Assembly: GCA_943737045.1 (NCBI GenBank)
Contig: CALSFV010000061.1
Coordinates: forward strand, 496,001-560,000
Length of the DNA stretch: 64,000 bases
Source: Parapristionchus giblindavisi
Taxonomy: Eukaryota > Nematoda > Chromadorea > Rhabditida > Diplogasteridae
Direction of reading: 5' to 3'
Shown: positions 57,301 through 64,000 of the stretch, piece by piece
Numbering within the stretch: the stretch's first letter is position 1
How the letters are laid out: every line of letters starts with the position of its first letter
The notes under the pieces: model-generated
Told to the model about the DNA's origin: nothing
What the model saw: the letters and a program-made list of their open reading frames with translations, nothing else
Databases searched by the model: none
Position numbers and translations under genes: made by a program

Positions 57301-60300
57301 TTATTAAATAATTAATATTAATATTATTGTATGATTACCTGTCGTGACCACGAACAGAGTCAGCATTGCATTGATGGTATTGTCATAGTTGAAGGGGCGG
57401 AGTCTCCATTCACGCTGCTCAACGCGAGGTGGCTCATTCTGCAAATTTAATTCTATTGATTTAATAAAGTTTGCATGTCTAAGTTTTTTATGAATGGCGT
57501 ATGCTCCATAAAAAGCAGTAAAAAGCAGACATTTCATGTGTGAATCTTTTCCCATTCATTTATACGTTCAATTTGCTCACTAATCGGTTGGTTCTTTTCA
57601 TTGCTCATGTTCGTTTGCTCGTATGACCGAAACAGTGAGCCTTGTATAACAGAGTATCAAAACCTTTTGCTAACAAACTTTAAGCACATGCTTTTATCAA
57701 TTACTAATATACATTTTTCTTGATTTCTCCAATTTCTACTCTAATGATCGCCCAGCATAGAATGACCCCAACACGGACAAATATCATCATTACTCTGTGT
57801 CTCATCAATGTTCTTCTACTCTCCGCGATCAATATGTCTGTCAAAGATCAAAGATCAAAGATCAAAGTTCAATCGTTTCAGCCATTTCTCAGACCCGGTA
57901 GCTGTCACAATCCAATTGACAATACCTCTACTCGTATGGGAGATAGTTCTATTCGCTTCATTTGCCCCGGATGATATTCTAGCTCTGTTCCTGCCTGATT
58001 TAGACGAAGAAGTTGTGCGATTGCAAGTAAGATCCTTTATTTCTTATCCCATTATGTCAATTATTTCGTCATCTTCGATACATTCTAGATAGGTTTTCGT
58101 ATTTTAATTGCGAAAATGTGACAATCTCCAATCATGCTATTATGAAATTATGCGAAAAACAACAATAATATTTTAATTTTTTACACCGCAAAAAAATAAA
58201 TAATATTATTCCCAAAATCTATGAGAATGCGAAATATTTCAGCCTCCAATCAGACACGACGCACACGGGGACTGCTGGAGTGATGCCTCTTATCTACCAT
58301 GTATGCATTTATTCTATTTTACAAATTTGTTTTAACTTCATTTCATTAAAAAATTGTAGACGATCAAGAATTGGACACGAGTTTGGCCGATTTTCCCTCA
58401 ACAGAGAACATATTGAATAATGACGAATGGGTGCAGTGATCCCCCCATCGGATCATCTAATTATCATACATGTTCTGTCAATAAACGATTAATTGTACTG
58501 TGTGAATATAGAAAGCCGTTTAGCCGCTATTTTGCAATAAAAATAGTGACGTTTATCAAGTACATAACCATTCTATAACCATTCTGGAGGGAATGGTGAT
58601 ATACTTGATAAACGTCACTATTTTCTATTGCAAAATAATATGATTGTGTGCAAATTCTCTCTCACTATACTATACAATGCACATTATCAACAGAACGATA
58701 GGAGAGGTTGTAGAATGATGAGAGTGATGTCGCTCTCACTTATTGAGCAACAAAAACAATGTTTTTTAGTTAGTTCCTAGAATTTGGTTTCGCGATCAGA
58801 ATTTTCCTTCCGAATTTATTGCAGTTGCATATAATATGATAGAACACATAACACTATAAGAGCAAGTTTTTAGATGAAAATTAGCCTTGTTTTATTAAGC
58901 AAATAAACAAGTAACTATATAAATAAACAAATAAACAATTAGATGCTGACTGATTAGTACCTGACTGTCATATATGAAGAATTGTCCATGACATTCATTC
59001 GCGAACTTCTTCGTTTTGTCATTGCAGAAGAAGAACTTTCCGTTGAACAATTGCACCGCGATTACACCAAAGATGAACTAAATTGCAAATTTTATCAAAT
59101 ATCATCAACATTAATTTTTTTCTATGAGATTTTTAAAATAATTTTCGTTTGATTTACCTGGAATAAGAAGTAGACGATGAGAATATTGAAAACGTTCTTC
59201 AGCGAGTTCACAACGCAATCGAATACGGCCTGAAATTGGATGTTCATTCGTGATCTTTGATCGTATATCTGATCTTTGATCTTTGATCTTTGATCTCTTA
59301 CCTTCAGTTTAGGAATCCTCTTAATGGTCTTCAACGGTCTCAACACTCTGAGTACTCTGAGTGATTTGATCGTATTCAAATTCTTTCCGGCAGCTCCATC
59401 AGTGCCCCTGAAATGGAGAAGAATGTGCTAGAGCTGATAGTCTATGCAACTCCAAACCCTCGAATACAGAATAGCGAAGGAATAGAAAGAAGGGATGTGT
59501 ACAGAAGTGTGTAAAAAGTGTATGGGGAAAGTGTACAGGAAGTGTGTGTGGGTGGGGTCACTCTGGTATTCAAAGGTCGTATCCATGAACGGTCACAGAC
59601 CGTTTGCCGGCAAACGTGACAGGAGTACACCCACAGAAAAATCCCTTGTCTATAAGGGAATTATTCCCTAGTAACGTCTCTCTACGGAATTCTTCCCTTA
59701 TAGATAAGGGAATTCGTCCCCTATGAGGGAAGAATTCCGTAGAGAGACGTTACTAGGGAATTTTTTCTCTGTGTAGGAATTTTCCCAACTCCTGTTGAGA
59801 GGTCATATACATCGGTATGCGGTTTGCCAACGTTCATGGAGATACAGGAAGAGGAACAGACTTGTAGAGAAGGATAGAATAGGAATGAATAGCTCTCGTT
59901 TTGGTCATGTAAAGCACCCATAAATGAGGTTTTAAGGTAGACACTCAAAAGAATTTCGCCTTGTATGCCCAGAAACTGACCCGTCAGAGCTGAAAATATT
60001 TTTGAAAATATTATTTATTTTTCAAAATTTCATGAAATTGTCGGAAAATTTAAAAAAAGTTTAATGTTTTGATATTTGAGAAAAGTAATAATGGGACATA
60101 CGCAAAGGCGAAAGCGACGAGTGCGCAAGATACAACTACTCCATCGAGAATATTCCAGAAATCACGACAATACGAGCCGGGATGAAGCAGAACTCCTTGA
60201 TCGATCAACTTAAATATTTAAGTCATTAATTTGCCCATATCGAGCAAAATTTGTAGTTGTAATATTCCGAAATAAATGTGTAATGTGTGTAAAGGTAAAA

Positions 60301-63300
60301 GTAATTTCCGTTATTCGAGGCACAAGTCCTGCGGGAGATCGGTGTTAGGCTAGTGGTAATTCAACTTTGTAACCGAAATCAACGAATGAATAAATGTTTG
60401 CGAACCTTGAGCAACATCTCACAAGCGAAAACACCGGTGAAGCAGTAGTCCATGTATTGTAGAACCTTAACGGCGTAAATATTTCGGTATTGATTACTTA
60501 TTTCTAGCGAATACGGCAAATCAAGTAAGGTAAAGAATAGTCAAATATCGAGAAAAAAAAAGAGTCTAAAAGTGGATCGCTTCAGTTCTTCTTTTGTGTT
60601 TTGCGAATAAATGAACAGGCGTTAGGTAATTTTTTAAAAATTATTATCTGTACTCCCACCTTGTTCCTCGGATTGTCCTCATCGACGGGATCTTCAGCAG
60701 CCAGTGAAATGGACGACAAGCAAATGACAATCATCACCATCATCTCGAAGTATTTGGTACAGACGATGGAGTGAACGAGCACACGAAGACTTAAATGGAC
60801 TTAGTTACTTAGAGATTAGGTACTTGTGGACTAAAGGCCTAAGTCGGACTTAATTCTTAATCAAGTATTAGTTAAGATTTAGGACTAGCAAGTAAGTAAG
60901 TTGTATTTAGGTCCAGGACACTTACGGATTGGTAGGAGACAGGAAGAACAGAGCAGTATAGTTAACCATAGGGCGAGGACCACCAAACGGAGACTCTTCC
61001 TCTTCGCATTCCTCATCTCAAAAAGAAATTTTATACAATTATAATACCGGTGATGATGACTAATGTTAGGGGAACAGAAGTGATTGATTGAATTTCAGTG
61101 ATAATCTTCAAACTCAAAAGGGAAATGGTAGTGATAGGAAAAGGAGAAGGAGCGTGAGATTATGAAGAAATGGTTTGGGGTGAATGGGGAATCTTTAGAG
61201 TGAAGAAGCTAGACCAGTACAACATCGAAATCTCTCTTAGCCTGTGTCGATGTTGAGATAAGTAATGGGGATAGAGGTTAGGATGAGGATTGACTCGTCA
61301 AGTTTCAAAGGCCCCGAGCATGTTCTTGTTTCCGCATAGGCAAAAGTCTGCCATTGTTTCATGATTAAATAGGATAATGCGGGACGAAAATATATTTTTT
61401 ATTTTTTAAAATTATTAACTAAATGATAAAAGGTGTATCTGTTTGATTTAAAACCACGTTCAAAAATACATGAACCACCATAAAAGTATGCTCCCTGTTG
61501 ATACTGACGAGTCAATCCCCACAACAAGAGGGACAAGGAGTGCTCACCATCAAGTGCTCGGGCAACCGCACACATATCACCTGCTGTCCGGCCATCCATA
61601 TCATGTTCACCCTCCACCTCGTCCAGATCGTCCTCGTCATCGCAGATCTCTTGATTCGCCTGGATATTTTGCATTTTACGTAACCTAAGGAGGGTTTCAA
61701 AATCGTAAAAAGGGAAAGGTTCATGTTGAGACATGAGACATATTTTGGGACGTTCTTGATGTGTGGTAGTGTAAAAATCGTTTTATGAAATTCTCAATAT
61801 CTAAACGAAAAGTAGCGAAATGCAGATAAAATAGGATGTTTCCAAAGATTTCATCCTAATTCGTCCTTTTTCGTTTAAAAAATGGTGAAATGAAGAAGAC
61901 GTAAGGAAGTTTGATGAGGAAGTTTACCAAGAGCATTATTGATTGCAGGATCTTCAGCTGTCTTTCTGGCTTTCAAAATGAATTGCATTCAACTGTGATA
62001 ATACCAACCTTCTCATCGGCTTCCTCAGCAGCAGTCAATTCCTGCGCATTGGCCAAGTTATCGACGGCGATAGCCAAGAACACATTCAGTAGTGTGTCTT
62101 AACGATAGTGAAGTCATTATCATCACCTATTTATTTTTGATCATACTTATTTTCATGTGTCGTTGCATGCGTGTGCATGTAGATAAAATATAATATAATA
62201 TGATAGATCATGAATTAATCGATTTATTGATTGATTGATTGATTGAATTATCGATTGATTTTTTAAAAATATATTGATGAACTTACAATTACCGAAGAGT
62301 ACGAGAACGATGAAATAGATACAGTAGACCATTCCTCCTCCGTAGATTCCTCCCTGTGCTTCGATGGCAATGTACATCACCTCGTTCCAGTCTTCACCGG
62401 TCAGGATCTAAACATACAATACAATACAGTGACCTTATCAAGACATTGGACAGGGATGGTTGTCAATGGCAACTAACAATGAGCGTTTAAACGGCTGATA
62501 TAAATAAATAAATATGGTTCGTGCTAAATAGAGTAAAACGTCATCAGTATCTTCAAATCTGTTTCATAATGTTCTACTAACGAACGAACACTGCACGTTG
62601 AACATTTATTTTATCCGCTCTGGCAACACTCTCGCGCAGATATAGAAAGCAAGAGAATATTGCCAGAGCGGAGTCTCAAAACAGCACACAGTGGGCTTTG
62701 ATGATAATTGTTTCGAATGAAAACCAATATACCTGGAATACGGTGATCAGTGCGACAGGGAACGTATCGAAGTGCGTGTACGGATGCATATTGGGGAAGT
62801 TGAACCTTAACAGTAAGTACTTAGCCTTAAGTCCATAAGTATTGATACTTAGCCTTAAGTCCATAAGTTTGACTTAGTGTCACTTACTTTCCTCCGAACA
62901 GTTGCATGCCGAGTAGGGCGAAGATCAGAATGAACAAGAAGAGAAGGAAGAGAAGAGAAATGATAGATCTCATGGAATTCATTAGAGAACGAACGAGATT
63001 ACGAAGTGACACCCAGTAACTGGAAGGATAAATTATATTTTATCTTCTTTTTGTATACATATTCTTCTCAAAACATTACTTTTTACTATCTAAATCTAAT
63101 TTGGAACCCTCCGCTCTGGCGACACTCTCCCGCTTTCTTCGTCCATGAGAGAGTATTGCAATTGCGGAGAGTTGGAAATTAGCAAGGGCTGTGCCTTTAG
63201 TGTTTGATGTATACCAATAATAAGGAGACATAGTATGTACCTAGTGAGTTTGAAGACTCGAAGAAGACGAAGTGCTCGGAGTACGGAGATACCGAATGAG

Positions 63301-63756
63301 CCTCCCTTGACTTCGGCCCAAATGACCTGTAATCGTAGCGATTGCATAGGTTGTGCCTGAGATTTAGGCAATCTTAGAGCCCAACGTTGTGGTAAATATT
63401 TGATGTTGGTCATATTTAACTAAAAAAGTCTAAAGACAATACTCTATTATTAGTGCTTCCTCGCCCGCGAACAAAATTGTAAATGTAATAGTTGAAATAA
63501 GTTTCACAATACGCTTATTAAAATTGAAAGTATGGTTTAAGCGGTTTTCCTTCCTTCTTACTCCGGGTTATAAAACCAAAAAAACACCGTCGAATCAATC
63601 AATAAATCATTGATCGTACCTCTAGTAAAGATCCCACAATAACCACGCAATCGAATCGGTTGAATTTACTGGCGAAATAGGTTCGTGAGCCCATGGCAAA
63701 GATCTTCACGAGCACTTCCAACATGAAGATGGCAAGGAATCCGAATTCGGCGTATT
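45347..63756 (-). CDS. unc-2: CaV2 voltage-gated calcium channel alpha-1 subunit (UNC-2 type), 5' end outside window
   Basis: About 43 exons, high to low: 63620-63756, 63241-63326, 62888-63019, 62733-62805, 62287-62407, 62005-62097, 61928-61969, 61581-61684, 60926-61016, 60660-60789, 60406-60465, 60102-60208, 59302-59407, 59158-59229, 58961-59077, 57339-57438, 57091-57173, 56833-56967, 56547-56621, 56358-56477, 56197-56277, 56014-56135, 55688-55766, 55460-55525, 55125-55217, 54982-55072, 54233-54301, 53876-54003, 53699-53806, 53382-53481, 53199-53315, 52964-53038, 51445-51535, 51046-51194, 50909-50997, 50811-50878, 50523-50610, 48839-48944, 48365-48438, 47975-48068, 47566-47706, 46267-46452, 45347-45480. 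About 1,440 codons. Domain II S4 [16 protein letters not shown], domain III S4 [16 protein letters not shown], domain IV S4 [13 protein letters not shown]. Pore glutamates in [14 protein letters not shown] and TGEGWQDIM (II-IV). EF-hand region [17 protein letters not shown]-like [16 protein letters not shown]-terminus [10 protein letters not shown]. CaV2 channels drive presynaptic transmitter release. Domain I is beyond 64000. Linker junctions 61928/61684 and 51046/50997 do not phase. Introns hold many MITEs and one nested gene. Confidence 0.93.
45769..46211. mobile_element. hAT-type MITE in the last CaV2 intron
   Basis: 443 bases, ends CAGGGATGGGCGAAAAA and ATGCACATCCCTG, with a perfect 8-base target duplication CCAACGAT (45761-45768, 46212-46219). 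The interior is a run of TTTCGAAAAA-type mirror repeats. CAGGGATG ends with an 8-base duplication are characteristic of hAT elements. Confidence 0.88.
46886..47020. mobile_element. Short TIR element, family G, copy 2
   Basis: TATGCAAGAACCGTTTTCCG to its complement with TTTCCAAAAATCCTCCGTC in the middle; CaV2 intron. Confidence 0.65.
47725..47826. mobile_element. MITE family A copy
   Basis: CCCCAAGCTAATCGACTCTC with the GAGCGGAGAGT return arm; CaV2 intron immediately before the 47566-47706 exon. Confidence 0.6.
48223..48349. mobile_element. MITE family A copy
   Basis: TTAAAGACACAACCCAAGC to GCTCGGGTGTGCCTTTAA; CaV2 intron. Confidence 0.75.
49581..49722 (+). mobile_element. TIR element with tRNA-like box B
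   Basis: Ends TTGATACAGGATGGCAAAA and TTTTGCCAACCTGTATCAA. Interior GTCGTGGGTTCGACTCCC contains a box B consensus match (about 49679-49689) and GGAGGGAGTCGATCTC lies upstream. CaV2 intron. Confidence 0.65.
49940..50115. repeat. Strong GC-rich hairpin
   Basis: Core arms CACGTGCCTACGCCGTAAC and GTTACGGCGTAGGCACGT (about 49997-50065) enclose CCGCCGTAACGACGG; outer arms CCCTTATTCACTC and GAGTAAGGG extend the symmetry. CaV2 intron. Confidence 0.8.
50196..50306. mobile_element. MITE family A copy
   Basis: ACACCCGAGCTAATTCAAAC to GGCTCGGGTCTGTCTTTAA; its right TTAA is shared with the next element. Confidence 0.75.
50303..50423. mobile_element. MITE family D copy 3
   Basis: TTAAAGGCAGCG to ACGCTCACTTTAA with the GTCTCTAC/GAGACCATTGAG arms; abuts MITE A. 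Confidence 0.75.
51903..52018. mobile_element. MITE family D copy 4
   Basis: GGAGGCTGACCTCACTCAATG to AGGTTACGCTCC, with GCGCGTCGAAGAGACCATTG arm; the right end is joined to the next foldback element. Confidence 0.65.
52018..52730. mobile_element. Foldback element with GGCTCTGTTCTACTT end
   Basis: Arms built of alternating ACGGGTCCCATGGAAGTT and ACCGGTCCCAAGAAA units that return in inverted order, ending GTAAAGTAGAACGCCTC. Possible 7-8 base duplication ATTGAA(G/T). Same outer terminus as the captured-exon element at 27389. CaV2 intron. Confidence 0.8.
54110..54205. mobile_element. Degenerate MITE family A copy
   Basis: TTGGATTGTCCGCTCTGACA with CACTCTCTCACG/AGAGAGAAAGGGTG inner hairpin; CaV2 intron. 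Confidence 0.5.
54490..54950 (+). mobile_element. CACTGAG TIR element with tRNA-like promoter, copy 2
   Basis: Ends CACTGAGCCAAAAGTTGCTT and AAGTAACTTTTGGCTCAGTG, TA on both sides. Box A TGGCGCAGTGG at 54709-54719 and box B GGTTCGGCTCC at 54753-54763. CaV2 intron between the domain IV pore and S6 exons. Confidence 0.82.
55311..55432. mobile_element. MITE family A copy
   Basis: TCACATCCCGAGCTAATTTG to GACTCGGGGTGTACCTATAA; CaV2 intron. Confidence 0.65.
57744..58439 (+). CDS. Small membrane protein nested in a CaV2 intron
   Basis: Four exons, 57744-57835, 57882-58026, 58243-58300 and 58360-58439, join in frame to 124 residues on the strand opposite the channel gene. A hydrophobic segment [18 protein letters not shown] near the N-terminus (signal anchor or peptide) is followed by [20 protein letters not shown] (second hydrophobic stretch), an acidic linker [19 protein letters not shown], and [20 protein letters not shown] with a stop after NDEWVQ. 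Splice sites are standard (AAT AT/GTCTGT is the weakest). AATAAA lies at 58480-58485. A downstream start at 57762 is possible. No family recognised. Intron 1 is almost entirely the ATCAAAG heptamer. Confidence 0.65.
58528..58641. mobile_element. Short TIR element
   Basis: TATTTTGCAATA...AAATAGTGACGTTTATCAAG and its complement, hairpin length about 114; CaV2 intron. Confidence 0.75.
59575..59825. mobile_element. Family G element with a nested MITE
   Basis: Outer parts CGTATCCATGAACGGTC/CAACGTTCATGGAGATAC resemble family G. Inside, 59628-59776 is a separate palindrome, CACAGAAAAATCCCT to AATTTTTTCTCTGTG, with GTCTCTCTACGGAATTCTTC arms. Confidence 0.65.
62609..62675. mobile_element. Short MITE family A copy
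   Basis: TTATCCGCTCTGGCAACACTC to GCCAGAGCGGAG; CaV2 intron, ends eroded. Confidence 0.6.
63090..63200. mobile_element. MITE family A copy
   Basis: TCTAATTTGGAACCCTCCGC to AGCAAGGGCTGTGCCTTTAG; CaV2 intron. Confidence 0.7.
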
Positions 63757-63820
63757 CTTAAATTATTAATAATATCAGTATTTCACTACTTAAATCTCGA
63801 TTAAGCCATTGAATTTTCGC

Positions 63821-63952
63821 TTAATCGCACCCCTCCCTCCGAGATAATTTTACTCTCAGCTCCCGACACACTCTCTTTCTCACAATCAGACAAAGAAAAC
63901 GCGAGTGTTGCCAGAGCGGAGAGTTTCAAATTAGTTTGGGATGTCACTTTAA
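63821..63952. mobile_element. MITE family A copy
   Basis: TTAA to TTAA, with CAGAGCGGAGAGTTTCAAATT return arm; in the CaV2 intron that runs off the right edge. Confidence 0.75.
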
Positions 63953-64000
63953 ATCGTCAAAATATTTGGACTGATGAAAAAGTTGCACCTTTCCTTGTCT

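Noticed and set aside
61399..61734. Independent 111-codon minus-strand gene
   Set aside because: Its central part is the acidic II-III linker exon of the CaV2 gene (61581-61684); the ends are intron read-through.

Overview
The window is eukaryotic. It looks like a piece of a rhabditid-lineage nematode chromosome, with about 43% of the genes' exons under 100 bases, AG acceptors of the TTTCAG/TTTAAG type, and families restricted to or typical of nematodes: a DUF19/T20D4.11-like secreted protein, a class-d-type (Srd) chemoreceptor, an UNC-93-family transporter and a CaV2 channel of the UNC-2 type. The many short exons per gene recall diplogastrids such as Pristionchus more than Caenorhabditis, but the genus is an inference. 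The bacterial-style feature types (operons, ribosome binding sites, CRISPR) do not apply.

Left part (1-35 kb): a seven-exon DUF19-type gene (minus, 999-3399); remains of a non-LTR retrotransposon (6.76-7.03 kb); two diverged copies of a block with a Merlin-type transposase relic (8.3-10.5 kb and 26.2-31.8 kb); the last three exons of an ABCG transporter (10.8-11.3 kb); an eleven-exon unidentified gene, possibly a beta-propeller (minus, 11.8-14.3 kb); a small three-exon gene (17.9-18.5 kb); a Tc1-like element inside a 107-bp tandem array (21.2-23.6 kb); and a truncated second DUF19 gene with its promoter (25.1 kb). Most remaining DNA is palindromic (foldback) and MITE-like elements.

Right part (35-64 kb): an apparently intact 12-exon Srd-type chemoreceptor gene (35595-39376, plus); an inverted scrap of an UNC-93-like gene; an 11-exon UNC-93-like gene (40046-43155, plus) with about 34 copies of a 28-bp satellite in intron 1; and the 3' two thirds of a CaV2 alpha-1 gene (unc-2 orthologue, minus, about 43 exons from 63756 to 45347) covering domain II S2-S3 to the C-terminus. 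A separate four-exon plus-strand gene is nested inside one of its introns (57744-58439).

Mobile elements dominate. One TTAA-flanked MITE family occurs about twenty times, mostly in introns. Several unrelated terminal-inverted-repeat families carry tRNA-like pol III box A/box B sequences inside. A 1.24-kb foldback element with a perfect 8-bp target duplication carries what look like two captured host exons, and the related block near 9.3 kb supplies its empty site. Exon models were built by hand from reading frame, splice signals and family resemblance. A handful of junctions do not phase and are flagged.
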